Positions 35,539-44,508 of a stretch of DNA of 64,000 nt are shown piece after piece. The stretch lies in assembly GCF_000833575.1 (NCBI RefSeq), contig NZ_CP010827.1:682001-746000 (forward strand), in the 5' to 3' direction. The stretch comes from Corynebacterium singulare (GTDB lineage Bacteria > Actinomycetota > Actinomycetes > Mycobacteriales > Mycobacteriaceae). The first letter of the stretch is position 1; each line of letters starts with the position of its first letter. The notes beneath the pieces were generated by a model. It made no database searches and was not told where the DNA came from. It saw nothing but the letters and a program-made list of their open reading frames with translations. A program made the translations under genes and the position numbers.

Positions 35539-36912
35539 TTAGTTAGCGATGAAGTACATCTGTTTGTTGATGAACTCTTCAATTCCCAAAGATCCTAGTT
35601 CGCGTCCAAAGCCTGAACGCTTAACGCCACCAAAGGGAAGTTCTGCTCCTTCACCGGCAGGTGTGTTGACGTTAGTCATCCCGGAATCAATATGCTCGGC
35701 TAGTGCCTGAGCACGATCCGGGGTTTGGGAAAAGACAGCGGCGCCGAGCCCGAAAACAGTGTCATTGGCAATCTCTAGCGCCTCCTCGTCAGTCTCGAAC
35801 TTGTAAACCGTAGCGACAGGCCCGAAGAGCTCTTCGTAGTAGCACTCACTTCCGCGAGGCACGTCGGTAAGTACAGCAGGGGAAATATAAGCCCCTTTGT
35901 CCGCGAGCTCACCGCCGACGAGTAGCTGAGCTCCCGCAGAAACTGCGCGATCGATCTGATCCTTAAGGTTTTCTGCTGCGCTACGAGAAGACAGCGGTGC
36001 ATAAACGGAACCACCTGCTTCCGAAGGCGTGCCTGGCTTCATGTCATTTGCCAAGGTGACGAGCTCCTTAACAAATTCGTCATAAATGTCAGCAGCTACT
36101 ATGAGGCGCTTGTTGGAATTGCACGCTTGTCCAGTGTTGTACATGCGGGTGCCCCACGCTAGCTCAGCTGAAGCTTTTACGTCATCGGTGTCGAGGATAA
36201 CGTATGGGTCCGACCCTCCAAGCTCGAGAACTGCCTTTTTCAGGTGCTGGCCTGCTTGTGCACCGATGATCGACCCAGCACGTTCAGAACCGGTTAGTGA
36301 AATGCCCTGGATTCGGGGATCTGCGATGATAGTGGAGATTTGATCGTGGCTGGCAAAGATGTTGGTATAAACCCCCTTTGGGAGACCAGCGTCGAGGAAA
36401 ATGTTTTCAATGGCGAGAGCGGACCGGGGACAAATTTCGGCATGTTTCAGAATGATGGTGTTGCCGGCGACTAGATTAGGACCTGCAAAGCGTGCCACCT
36501 GGTAGTACGGGAAGTTCCACGGCATAATCCCTAGCAACGGCCCGAAGGGGCGTCGGCGGATGAAAGCACGTCCGTCAGCTTCAGTGGGAATTTCTTGGTC
36601 TGCGAGGAACTTTTCAGCGTTGTCTGCGTAGTACTGGATGATGGTGGAAGAAAACTCGGCTTCTTCAATGCCCTCGGGCAGAGGTTTGCCCATTTCTTCC
36701 GCGATGATTGCAGCAAGTTTGTCCTTGCGCTCCTCGAAAAGAGCGGCGGCCTTGGCAACAATCTCGGCGCGTTTGGCCACAGGGGTTGCTGACCATTCGT
36801 CGAATGCATCGGATGATGCGGCGATGATGGGGTCAACCGCAGCATCCTCTAGAGTCTCAAACGTTTCAAGGACGGTGTCGGTTACTGGATTCTGGACTCG
36901 GTACTGAGACAT
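35539..36912 (-). CDS. NAD(P)-dependent aldehyde dehydrogenase (succinate-semialdehyde / aminoaldehyde type), copy 1
   Basis: 457 aa. ALDH marks: PFGPLLGIMPWNFPYYQVAR (cofactor-side Asn), SLTGSERAGSIIGAQAG, VLELGGSDPY (Glu), MYNTGQACNSNKR (catalytic Cys), and PFGGVKRSGFGRELGSLG. It resembles the short GabD/YneI-type succinate-semialdehyde dehydrogenases. Given the amine oxidase in the same operon, it may oxidise 4-aminobutanal to GABA or succinate semialdehyde to succinate. The ATG follows AGGAGGAAAA; the permease gene ends 8 bp upstream. Paralogue at 57198. Confidence 0.9.
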   Translation of the reverse strand: MSQYRVQNPVTDTVLETFETLEDAAVDPIIAASSDAFDEWSATPVAKRAEIVAKAAALFEERKDKLAAIIAEEMGKPLPEGIEEAEFSSTIIQYYADNAEKFLADQEIPTEADGRAFIRRRPFGPLLGIMPWNFPYYQVARFAGPNLVAGNTIILKHAEICPRSALAIENIFLDAGLPKGVYTNIFASHDQISTIIADPRIQGISLTGSERAGSIIGAQAGQHLKKAVLELGGSDPYVILDTDDVKASAELAWGTRMYNTGQACNSNKRLIVAADIYDEFVKELVTLANDMKPGTPSEAGGSVYAPLSSRSAAENLKDQIDRAVSAGAQLLVGGELADKGAYISPAVLTDVPRGSECYYEELFGPVATVYKFETDEEALEIANDTVFGLGAAVFSQTPDRAQALAEHIDSGMTNVNTPAGEGAELPFGGVKRSGFGRELGSLGIEEFINKQMYFIAN

Positions 36913-36920
36913 TTTTCCTC

Positions 36921-38441
36921 CTAGGACAAGGTTGGGGTGTTATCTGTGCGGGAATCACTGCGGCTGATGACAGAACCGGTGAAAAATTCGGGGTGGCGTA
37001 GGCGAGTGAAGAACATAAGTATCAGCCCTATAATCAAGATGCTGGCTCCCAAGACGAAGACTGTTCCGACGCCGCCGATCGACGACCCAGATCCAAAGCT
37101 TGGATCCATGGAGTCATATGCCGTGATGAAGAACATGATGAGCAGAAAGCCACCTCCCAGAAGCGGGAAAAGAAACTTAAAGAAGAAATTGCTCACTGAC
37201 GTGAAAAGTTCAGTGCGGAAGTACCACAAGCAGGCCACCGCAGTGATGCCGTAATAGAAGCAGATCATCAGGCCGAGCGCGGCGATGGTGTCCCACAGCG
37301 CATTCTCTGAGAGCACTCGTGTGATGGCGTAGAAAGCTCCGGACACTACCGTGGCGACAATGGTTGCCACGGTGGGGGTCTGGAAACGAGGGCTAATTTT
37401 CGCAAGCTGAGGGGGTAGTGCCTTGTAGTAGCTCATTGCCAGAATTGTTCGTGCTGGACTCACAAGGGTCGACTGCAGGGATGCAAAAGAACTCGCTAGA
37501 ACTGAAATATATATGAGGATGGCGAAAGGCCCCATTACGGGATAAGAAAGAACAGCAAAGATTGATTCTTGGTTGTCGGGATTTCCCGCACCAAGTCCGG
37601 TCTCGCCTATTCCTGCCCATGCCATAACTGCTACAGCAGTAAGGACATAAAGGATGATGGTTACGACAATGACGACTGTGGCCGCTCGGCCCGGTGTCTT
37701 CTCGGGATTCTTTGTTTCTTCATTCATGGTGAGGGTGACATCCCAGCCCCAGAACATAAAGATGGACAGAGAGATACCAGCTGCGATGACGGAGAAATCC
37801 TTCATCTCAAACGGATTGAACCAGCTGAATTCAACGGGAGTAAAATCGAAGCCATCGCCGTTGTAAGCACGCCACAGTGCTGCAACGTCGAAAGCCAAAA
37901 TGGCAATGATCTGAATAGCAACGAGGATGTACTGCATCTTTTGTGTCGTATCCATGCCGCGGTAGGCAACCCAGGCAGCGGCGATCAAGAACACGAGCGT
38001 TGTGGGAATGTTTACCCACAGGTTACGCGTGAGATCAGCGAGTTCGGGTTTGCCTGCTATTTGTGCAACGAGAAGATAAAAGAAGTCAACCGCCACCGCT
38101 GCGAGGTTGGAAAGTACCAAAATGGTTGCGGCGATTAAGCCCCATCCCCCCATCCATCCGACCCAAGGGCCGAATGCTTTCGTTGCCCATGTGAAGGTAG
38201 TTCCGGAATCAGGAGCGCGGTTGTTTAGTTCGCGGTAGGCGAAGGCGACGAGCAGCATTGGGATAAATCCCAAGATGAGGACTGCTGGGACAAAGACCCC
38301 GACTGCTGAAATTGCAGGCCCGATGCCAGAGGTGAGGGTGTACGTCGGTGCCAAGCAACTGATGCCGATCACGACGGCACCCATTAATCCGACTTTTCCG
38401 GCTGCCAAACCCTTGCCTGATACTTCTGGATTTTCGTTCAA
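36921..38441 (-). CDS. APC-family amino acid/amine permease, copy 1
   Basis: 506 aa, about 12-13 hydrophobic segments with the APC opening GLMGAVVIGISCLAPTYTLT and GTTFTWATKAFGPWVGWMGGWG. The start is TTG at 38441, decided by an excellent AAGGAGGTGATC and by the overlap with the preceding stop (TTGA), implying coupled translation with the universal stress protein. It probably imports the amine oxidised by the operon (putrescine or another monoamine/diamine). Near-identical architecture in the copy at 58601. Confidence 0.88.
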   Translation of the reverse strand: MNENPEVSGKGLAAGKVGLMGAVVIGISCLAPTYTLTSGIGPAISAVGVFVPAVLILGFIPMLLVAFAYRELNNRAPDSGTTFTWATKAFGPWVGWMGGWGLIAATILVLSNLAAVAVDFFYLLVAQIAGKPELADLTRNLWVNIPTTLVFLIAAAWVAYRGMDTTQKMQYILVAIQIIAILAFDVAALWRAYNGDGFDFTPVEFSWFNPFEMKDFSVIAAGISLSIFMFWGWDVTLTMNEETKNPEKTPGRAATVVIVVTIILYVLTAVAVMAWAGIGETGLGAGNPDNQESIFAVLSYPVMGPFAILIYISVLASSFASLQSTLVSPARTILAMSYYKALPPQLAKISPRFQTPTVATIVATVVSGAFYAITRVLSENALWDTIAALGLMICFYYGITAVACLWYFRTELFTSVSNFFFKFLFPLLGGGFLLIMFFITAYDSMDPSFGSGSSIGGVGTVFVLGASILIIGLILMFFTRLRHPEFFTGSVISRSDSRTDNTPTLS

Positions 38442-39328
38442 GAGAGATCACCTCCTTCTGCTGACATGTAGCCCGAAGGCACAACGATGGTGGGGACAGG
38501 TAAATGTTTGAGGATTCGGTGTGCGGTAGCGCCTAAGAAAAGTCGCCCTTCACGAGCTATACGTGCTGAGCCAAGGACAGCTACTTCGCCTTCCTCCCAA
38601 CTCAGATTGCTCAGCGCTGCGTGCACGTTGGTCCCAGACGTGGTGACGGCGGAAGCCTGTCCACTGTGTAGGGCTTTATCCAAGGCTTTTGAAAGCTGAG
38701 GTTCGAAATCGGTTTCCGTGTCTTCACCAGATATTCTCAAGGTAATGACACGCAATGGAACAGCGCGGCGGTGAGCGCGATCTAGGCCGATTGCTGCGAC
38801 ATCCGACCGGCCTGGACGGGGACCGACGAGGGCGGAGATACGAGTGATAGGACCGCCGAATGTATAGCTTTGGGGTGCTAAGGCCACCGGAATGCGGGAT
38901 GTGTACAACAAGGAACTAGACACAGCACCAATGCGGAAGCGATTCAGGAGTCCGCCCTCGCGAGCCCCGACAATGATGAGATCGCAGTTGAAGGTCTCTG
39001 CCGCATTGGTGAGAGCTACAGCGGGTTCGGCTCCTTCGACTACGTGGTACGTGGCAGATATGTCCTTCGGCACGGTGTCGACGGCTTTAAGTAACCGCTG
39101 CTTGGTCTGCTCTTTCACAATTGTGTTGTACCCAGTGTCCTGAGTCTGAACTCCAAAGCCTTGGGGAGTTCGAGGAGGAACCACGGAGACAAGTCTTAGA
39201 GTGACTTTTCGCTCACGAGCGAGGGCGATTCCGAGTTGTAGAGCATCATGACCGTCGCCGGTGTCCACATAGGCCACCAGCAGTGAGCCGCTAACTTTAC
39301 GTCGGGGGAAATCGTCGGGTGAATTCAT
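38438..39328 (-). CDS. Two-domain universal stress protein (UspA), copy 1
   Basis: 296 aa from the ATG at 39328. Two tandem Usp folds: the first starts LLVAYVDTGDGHDALQLGIALA and ends CDLIIVGAREGGLLNRFRIGAVSSSLL; the second ends GEVAVLGSARIAREGRLFLG then RILKHLPVPTIVVPSG. The G-x2-G-x9-G(S/T)-like nucleotide loop is present in altered form. A Usp gene between a permease and an amine oxidase, kept in both duplicated blocks, suggests a specific role, perhaps regulating the permease to which it is coupled (inference). Confidence 0.82.
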   Translation of the reverse strand: MNSPDDFPRRKVSGSLLVAYVDTGDGHDALQLGIALARERKVTLRLVSVVPPRTPQGFGVQTQDTGYNTIVKEQTKQRLLKAVDTVPKDISATYHVVEGAEPAVALTNAAETFNCDLIIVGAREGGLLNRFRIGAVSSSLLYTSRIPVALAPQSYTFGGPITRISALVGPRPGRSDVAAIGLDRAHRRAVPLRVITLRISGEDTETDFEPQLSKALDKALHSGQASAVTTSGTNVHAALSNLSWEEGEVAVLGSARIAREGRLFLGATAHRILKHLPVPTIVVPSGYMSAEGGDLS

Positions 39329-39341
39329 TGAAATCCACCGC

Positions 39342-40850
39342 CTAACCCTGCCCGAGAATTTGCTTGGCGACGATCTCACCCATGCGTACTGCACCGTCGA
39401 CGTGTTGGTATCCCGCGCCAGCGATGTCGGAAGACGAGTAGTAAATAGGGCCGGTTGGCTGATTCTGCAAATGTCCCCAACGTGATAGCCCGCCCAAATC
39501 ATAGGAGGTTGCATACGCTCCGCGGGTCCACTCTTCAGCGGCCATATCGGACAGGAAGAAGGCAATGGGTTCCTTCACCTTGTCGCCAAGATAGATGGCC
39601 ATGGCCTCCAGAATGCGTTCCTTGCGCTCTTCTGCTGGAAGAGCCCACATTTCTTCCGCGTAAACGTCAGAGACGAAGCCGACTAGTGTGCCGAATGAAT
39701 CCTCCTTTCCGTCTTCGCCGCCGGTAAAGTTCCTGCCGTAGTTGGTGTTATCGTAAATTTCTGCGACCAGACGATCTCCACCGAATGCCGTACCGGATAA
39801 GCCTTCTTCGCGCCAGAATGGAGTTTCATAGACTGCATGTACCTTGATGACGAGTCCCATTGAAATGTGTTGGTGGGCAACATGCTGCTCGCGAGGCAGG
39901 GGAGGAACATAGGAAATGCGGTTATAGAGGTTTGGCGGAATAGCGAGAATCGCATACTGGGCATGGACGGTGGCATGGTCGGAGTATGCCGTGACGGTTC
40001 CTGGGCCGCCGTTGTTGGCGACTCCGTTGCGGACGTCAGCGTTAATTTTGTTTGGTGCATCCGCGGTGTCGGGATCTGGGGTTGCCCACTGGAGGGTGCG
40101 GACAGGTGAGCCGAGGATGACATCGTCGCCGAGTTCCTCTGCCATCGTGATGGAGACGGATTGCATGCCGCCGGTCACACGCTTGTCGAGCAAGAAGTCT
40201 TCATCAACTAGGTTGTCGAATGATCCCGCGGATGATGCCATCAATGCAGCCTGGAGTACTGAGAAAGTGCGTGAAGGCTTGGTTAGCATTCCAGAGGAAA
40301 TATAAAGTGAAATGTTGTTGATAGCCTCGGCGTCGTCGGAGAGGCCCTCTAGCCAGTCGCGGAACGAAAGGCTATCAAGTTCCTTTGCACGTGGATGCTC
40401 CCATGGGGCGTTTGCGTCAACTTCCACGGCCAATTGATTGAGCTCAGCGATAAGGCGATTCATTTCGCTGATGGTTTCTTCCGAAGTGGGGAAGGTATCC
40501 CCTTCAAATTCATGGCGGGTGCCGTCAGGTGAAACGTACACGGATTTTCCTTCGCGGTAACGCTGGAAGGTTTCGAGCCCAAGTTCGTCTACGAGCTCGG
40601 TGAGGCGGGTTTGGTCGGGGGATATCCACTGTCCGCCGATCTCGATGAAGTGCTCGGTGCCCTGTGAATCGAGAACCTTTCCATTCCAGGTGCGGCCGCC
40701 GACGCGATTGCGTGCTTCGAGAACGCAGACGGACTTTCCTGCTTTTTTGAGCGTGCGAGCGGCCATGAGGCCGGAGGCGCCGGCGCCGATAACGACGACA
40801 TCTACTGTGCGCTCTTCAGCGCTGGGATTAACATTAGTGGGCGTTGCCAT
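39342..40850 (-). CDS. puo: Flavin amine oxidase (putrescine oxidase/monoamine oxidase type), copy 1
   Basis: 502 aa from the ATG at 40850 (GCGAAGGAGCCC upstream). FAD-binding GAGASGLMAARTLKKAG and EARNRVGGRTWNGK at the N-terminus, IGGQWISPDQTRL near the flavin, and a C-terminal TRGAYATSYDLGGLSRWG / HVDGAVRMGEIVA flavin-binding tail. Relatives include bacterial putrescine oxidase and tyramine/monoamine oxidases. They give an aldehyde, NH3 and H2O2. No signal peptide: cytoplasmic. First gene of the minus-strand operon, divergent from TetR across a perfect palindrome. The exact amine is not determinable. Confidence 0.85.
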   Translation of the reverse strand: MATPTNVNPSAEERTVDVVVIGAGASGLMAARTLKKAGKSVCVLEARNRVGGRTWNGKVLDSQGTEHFIEIGGQWISPDQTRLTELVDELGLETFQRYREGKSVYVSPDGTRHEFEGDTFPTSEETISEMNRLIAELNQLAVEVDANAPWEHPRAKELDSLSFRDWLEGLSDDAEAINNISLYISSGMLTKPSRTFSVLQAALMASSAGSFDNLVDEDFLLDKRVTGGMQSVSITMAEELGDDVILGSPVRTLQWATPDPDTADAPNKINADVRNGVANNGGPGTVTAYSDHATVHAQYAILAIPPNLYNRISYVPPLPREQHVAHQHISMGLVIKVHAVYETPFWREEGLSGTAFGGDRLVAEIYDNTNYGRNFTGGEDGKEDSFGTLVGFVSDVYAEEMWALPAEERKERILEAMAIYLGDKVKEPIAFFLSDMAAEEWTRGAYATSYDLGGLSRWGHLQNQPTGPIYYSSSDIAGAGYQHVDGAVRMGEIVAKQILGQG

Positions 40851-40921
40851 TGGAATGGGCTCCTTCGCGTGCAATATGTGTGCGATGAGTGAGACCGTCG
40901 TATGGGTGACGGAGCTACAGC

Positions 40922-40946
40922 CTTAAATTAAAGGGTTTAATTTAAG
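40922..40946. promoter_or_regulatory. Palindromic TetR operator, copy 1
   Basis: Perfect 11-bp arms CTTAAATTAAA (40922-40932) and TTTAATTTAAG (40936-40946) around GGG, between the divergent amine oxidase and TetR genes. Placement and symmetry make it the likely TetR binding site. Confidence 0.85.
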
Positions 40947-40948
40947 TG

Positions 40949-40964
40949 TGTGACCATCGTAACA
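40949..40964. promoter_or_regulatory. Possible GlxR (CRP-like) binding site, copy 1
   Basis: TGTGACCATCGTAACA differs from the corynebacterial GlxR consensus TGTGA-N6-TCACA at one of ten defined positions. It directly follows the TetR palindrome. GlxR would link amine catabolism to carbon status (inference). Confidence 0.5.
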
Positions 40965-40993
40965 AAGTTTTGTAGAGAATTGTAGGGATCACA

Positions 40994-41683
40994 GTGGAAA
41001 AAGTTTCGCGTTCCAAAGGGCGTCCGATGAAAGTGCTGGTCACCCGCGACAAAATTGCGTCTGCTGCGTTAAAAATTGTAGAGCGGAAGGGGCTTGAATC
41101 ACTGTCGATGTCAGCGGTTGCGCGGTCAATGCGGGTGAGTACCGCCGCGTTGTATAACCACATCTCGAATAAGGAGGAGCTCTTGGCTCTGGTTCAAGAC
41201 GATCTTATCGCTAAGGTAGATCTCTCTGCTTTGGAATTGGCCCTTGAAGGGGAAATTGGGCCATATGAAGGGCTACGCCACTGGGCATGGTCTTATCGGG
41301 ACATCTTGGCCGCCAACATTCCTTTGATTCGCGTGATTACCGAGCTTCCGCTTCAGGGGTCACCGCAAACCACTGCAATGTACGAATTGCTTGTTCAGGT
41401 AATCGCACTCGCTGGAGTGCCGGAAATTGCCGTAATCACGAGGCTTGTCGCGCTCGAGTCTTTTGTATTCGGTTCTGCCTATGACGTGCATGCACCACTG
41501 GACATTTTTGAGGCCCCCGGTGCCCACGACAGTCCCTTGCGAAAAATGAATGACATCTACTTGGGCCAATTCAGAGACAAGTCGTCCGATAAAACCGAAC
41601 AGTCCCGCCTTCGAGCGAATGCTTCGTTCGAGACGGGACTGAGAACGCTACTGGAAAGGCTCCTTGTGGGCGAGGAAATCTAG
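40994..41683 (+). CDS. TetR-family regulator of polyamine block, copy 1
   Basis: 229 aa from a GTG. N-terminal helix-turn-helix: VTRDKIASAALKIVERKGLESLS, SMSAVARSMRVSTAALYNHI, SNKEELLALV. The C-terminal ligand domain (WSYRDILAANIPLIRVITEL, FVFGSAYDVHAP) is of the TetR_C type seen in TetR-like repressors with WxxR motifs. Likely represses the divergent operon and itself through the palindrome at 40922-40946. Its stop codon TAG overlaps the stop of the convergent permease gene (shared CTAG). Confidence 0.86.
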   Translation: MEKVSRSKGRPMKVLVTRDKIASAALKIVERKGLESLSMSAVARSMRVSTAALYNHISNKEELLALVQDDLIAKVDLSALELALEGEIGPYEGLRHWAWSYRDILAANIPLIRVITELPLQGSPQTTAMYELLVQVIALAGVPEIAVITRLVALESFVFGSAYDVHAPLDIFEAPGAHDSPLRKMNDIYLGQFRDKSSDKTEQSRLRANASFETGLRTLLERLLVGEEI

Positions 41684-43194
41684 TCGAATGAACCCTTTTT
41701 GTTGTTAGAAGGTTGGATCTTTGGTGGGATCGGGCGGCCGTCTGCATCGAGGTCATTGAGCTCAGCAAGCTCGGTGAAGTCAGCTTGGGCGTCAGCGAAG
41801 CCTTCGTCCGGATCGATCTCGTCGAAGTTGCGGATGGTGCCATCACGCTCGTCCTTGAACAGGTCCTTGCCGTAGATGACAAGCACCATGATGATGCCCG
41901 CTGCAAAGCCCCAGGCTGCGCCCTGGGTGGCGAGTACGCCGGCGGTAACACCGGCGATGCCCAGGTCCTTTTGGTTCTTTGCTTCCATGATGCCCACGCG
42001 CACCGAGACGAAGCCTTGAATAATCAGAGTCAGTGCCAAGCCAACGGGCAGGATGGGCTCGACGAAGGAGGTGATGGGGAGAAGGATGAGGCCTACGTTG
42101 GTGCCCCATCGGAAAGAGCCGGCACCGCCGAAAATGGTGCGCATGGCGCGCTTGCCCTGCTTGTAGCGTTCCACGATCACGACGTGCATGGCGGCCCACA
42201 GGGGACCACACATCGCGATATCGGGGCCGATGATGGACATCAGCATGTTGCGGCCACCGAAGAGGAGGTGGGCGCGGGATGGGCTGTACACCACAGCCTC
42301 GTCGGTGCGGACGTGGTCAGCCTCCTTGAGAACTGCGTTGGCCTGCAGGACGTCACCAAACACGACGATGTAGGCTGCGAGAACCGTCGGGATAGCAGTG
42401 AGGAACATGTGTGCCGGTGGCAGGCCGACACCGAAGACGGTGTACTCAGACCACAACGTAATGAAATCAGGCTTAGAGAAGCCCCACTCGACATCCGGCC
42501 AGGGAGCCTCGCCCGCTAAAGGCGCGACGAAAACCGCGATGAGGATGGCCGGCAGGATGCCGAGTGATGCCAAGAAGCGCCACCCGGCAGCCTTTTGGCG
42601 CAGGGAGGCGAAGCCGCGCGAATACATGAGGAAAAATGCGACGGCTACCGCGATGGTGATGGTGACAGGGAAGGAATGGAAGCGCCCGTCCTCTTGGAAC
42701 ACTGAAATGATGGCGGCAATACCAGCGCCCAAAACGATTCCGGCACGCAAACCCGACGGGATAAGCCGCACCACCTTCGAAGCCCATCCCGTTATACCCA
42801 AGGTGAGCGAGAATATTCCCAGCATGAGCTGGAAGCTGATGAGCGCCCATACCCGCTGATCGCCTTCCGGGAAGGTCTGGATGTAAACGGTGAGCAGCGG
42901 GATGGCCGGGGTAATCCAACCGGGAACGACCGGATCACCGAGCACGTGGTGCGTGAGGTAAAGCAGGCCGTTGAGCATGACGACTGCCAAGGCTGCCTCA
43001 TAGGGCATGCCCAGGGCTTCAGTCATCAGCGGGATCGCGCCGAGGTCGACGACGCACATAAACAAGCCTTGGGCGAAATCCGGCCACTCCATGCGGTAGT
43101 GCACGAACGGTAAGCGAACGTCAAAGGGCCCCATCTTCCAATGAGGCGAAGGAGAGCCGATGCCGTGGTTCTCGGCATCAGTGGTTTCAGCCAT
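41680..43194 (-). CDS. NCS2-like (xanthine/uracil permease-type) membrane transporter
   Basis: 504 aa from the ATG at 43194 (AAAGGACACTGTC upstream). Many hydrophobic segments; a repeated inverted pattern with VVPGWITPAIPLLTVYIQ, GLRAGIVLGAGIAAIISVF, and a central hydrophilic part (VLKEADHVRTDEAVVYSPSR). The cytosolic C-terminus is acidic (about 60 residues). General shape agrees with nucleobase/sulfate-type permeases, but I do not see the standard NCS2 signature and call it only NCS2-like. It lies directly downstream of the alcohol dehydrogenase, separated by a hairpin. Confidence 0.6.
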   Translation of the reverse strand: MAETTDAENHGIGSPSPHWKMGPFDVRLPFVHYRMEWPDFAQGLFMCVVDLGAIPLMTEALGMPYEAALAVVMLNGLLYLTHHVLGDPVVPGWITPAIPLLTVYIQTFPEGDQRVWALISFQLMLGIFSLTLGITGWASKVVRLIPSGLRAGIVLGAGIAAIISVFQEDGRFHSFPVTITIAVAVAFFLMYSRGFASLRQKAAGWRFLASLGILPAILIAVFVAPLAGEAPWPDVEWGFSKPDFITLWSEYTVFGVGLPPAHMFLTAIPTVLAAYIVVFGDVLQANAVLKEADHVRTDEAVVYSPSRAHLLFGGRNMLMSIIGPDIAMCGPLWAAMHVVIVERYKQGKRAMRTIFGGAGSFRWGTNVGLILLPITSFVEPILPVGLALTLIIQGFVSVRVGIMEAKNQKDLGIAGVTAGVLATQGAAWGFAAGIIMVLVIYGKDLFKDERDGTIRNFDEIDPDEGFADAQADFTELAELNDLDADGRPIPPKIQPSNNKKGSFD

Positions 43195-43216
43195 GACAGT
43201 GTCCTTTCTAAACGGA

Positions 43217-43252
43217 ACCAAGCCCCACGCGCTATAAAGCGCAGGGCTTGGT
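43217..43252 (-). terminator. Hairpin terminator after alcohol dehydrogenase
   Basis: ACCAAGCCC (43217-43225) pairs with GGGCTTGGT (43244-43252), with an inner GCGCTATAAAGCGC stem. It sits between the alcohol dehydrogenase stop and the permease start on the minus strand, so it may reduce readthrough. Confidence 0.7.
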
Positions 43253-43272
43253 GGGGGAGAGGTGGTGAGTGC

Positions 43273-44391
43273 TTAGTCGAATTCGATAATCTGGCGCAGT
43301 GCTACACCGTCAGACAGGCGGTCCATGGCGGTGTTGATGTCCTCGAGCTTGATGTGGTCCGAGATGAGAGCCTCGGCATTGAGTTTGCCCTCGCGCCACA
43401 GCTGTTCGTACTTCGGGATGTCTTTTGCTGGGACGGAGGAACCCAGGTAGCAACCGTGGACGCGACGTGCCTCGGCGGTCATGACGAGCGGGTCGATGGT
43501 GATGGTGGAACCTGGAGCGGGCAGGCCCACGGTCACGGTCAAACCACCGGGGGCGGTGACCTTGTAAGCGGTCTCGAGGGCCTTCGGGTGGCCAGCGGCC
43601 TCCACGACGGCGGTGAACTTCTTGCCGGACTCCTCGGCCTCCTGCGGGGTCATGGCAGAGGTGGCGCCGATTTCGATGGCCTTGTCGCACTTGTCCTTCT
43701 GCATGTCGATGCCCACGATCTCCTTCACACCGAGAGCAGCGGCGGTGATGATGGCGGCCATGCCCACGCCACCGAGGCCGACAACGGCGATGCTGTCTTC
43801 TGGCTTCGGGTCAATCTCGTTGAGGATGGCGCCGCCGCCGGTGAGGATAGCGCAACCGAGGATGGCTGCGATGTCGGCCGGAACATCGGCACCAACCGGG
43901 ACGACAGAAAGCTCGGACACCACGGCGTGGGTGGCGAAGCCGGAGACACCGAGGTGGTGCTGGATGGTTTCGCCGTCACGGGTGAGGTGGCGGGTGCCAC
44001 GAATCAGGGTGCCCTCGTTGTTGGTCTTGGAACCAACCTCACAGGGCATCTTGCCGTCAGTCTTGCAGCCGGCGCACTCGCCACAGCGAGGCAGGAAGGT
44101 CATGACGACGTGGTCGCCCACCTTCACGTTGCTCACGCCCGGGCCGATTTCCTCGACAACACCAGCGGACTCGTGGCCCAGCAGCATGGGAAGTGGGCGC
44201 GGGCGGTTGTTGTTGACCACGGAAAGATCCGAGTGGCACAGGCCAGCAGCGGTGATCTTGACCAAGATTTCGCCTTCGCCCGGACCCGTGAGCTCGAGCT
44301 CGCTGATGGTAATGGGCTTGGAATCGGCGTACGGGCGCTCGTCGCCAGAGCGCTCCAGAACGGCGCCGCGAATGGTGAGAGTGTCAGACAT
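43273..44391 (-). CDS. Zinc-dependent alcohol dehydrogenase (MDR family)
   Basis: 372 aa from the internal ATG (TCTGACACT... sense product MSDTLTIRGAVLE), preceded by TGGAGGTAACC. Catalytic zinc ligands in GLCHSDLSV, LGHESAGVVEEIG and LGCAILTGGG. The structural zinc loop has four Cys in CGECAGCKTDGKMPC. NAD-binding VVGLGGVGMAA. It is a long-chain-type class III-like ADH oxidising primary or secondary alcohols. In context with the monooxygenase and esterase upstream on the same strand, it would oxidise the alcohol released from an ester. Confidence 0.88.
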   Translation of the reverse strand: MSDTLTIRGAVLERSGDERPYADSKPITISELELTGPGEGEILVKITAAGLCHSDLSVVNNNRPRPLPMLLGHESAGVVEEIGPGVSNVKVGDHVVMTFLPRCGECAGCKTDGKMPCEVGSKTNNEGTLIRGTRHLTRDGETIQHHLGVSGFATHAVVSELSVVPVGADVPADIAAILGCAILTGGGAILNEIDPKPEDSIAVVGLGGVGMAAIITAAALGVKEIVGIDMQKDKCDKAIEIGATSAMTPQEAEESGKKFTAVVEAAGHPKALETAYKVTAPGGLTVTVGLPAPGSTITIDPLVMTAEARRVHGCYLGSSVPAKDIPKYEQLWREGKLNAEALISDHIKLEDINTAMDRLSDGVALRQIIEFD

Positions 44392-44508
44392 GGTTACCTC
44401 CAGACGTGGGATGAGCTGATGCATCGAAATCTACGCGAGCAGCGCGCCGGGAGGAGCAGAATGAGGTGTGGAAAAATACACGCAAATGCCAGAGGGATGT
44501 TGTTTTAT

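Larger units (their letters stand above)
35539..41683. repeat. Polyamine catabolism block, copy 1 of a direct segmental duplication
   Basis: Aldehyde dehydrogenase, APC permease, universal stress protein and amine oxidase on the minus strand with a divergent TetR gene. The same five genes in the same order, orientation and spacing recur at 57198-63470, about 21.7 kb to the right. Each pair is alignable over its whole length at protein level. The DNA has diverged, so this is an old duplication or two acquisitions of the same cassette. Confidence 0.92.
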
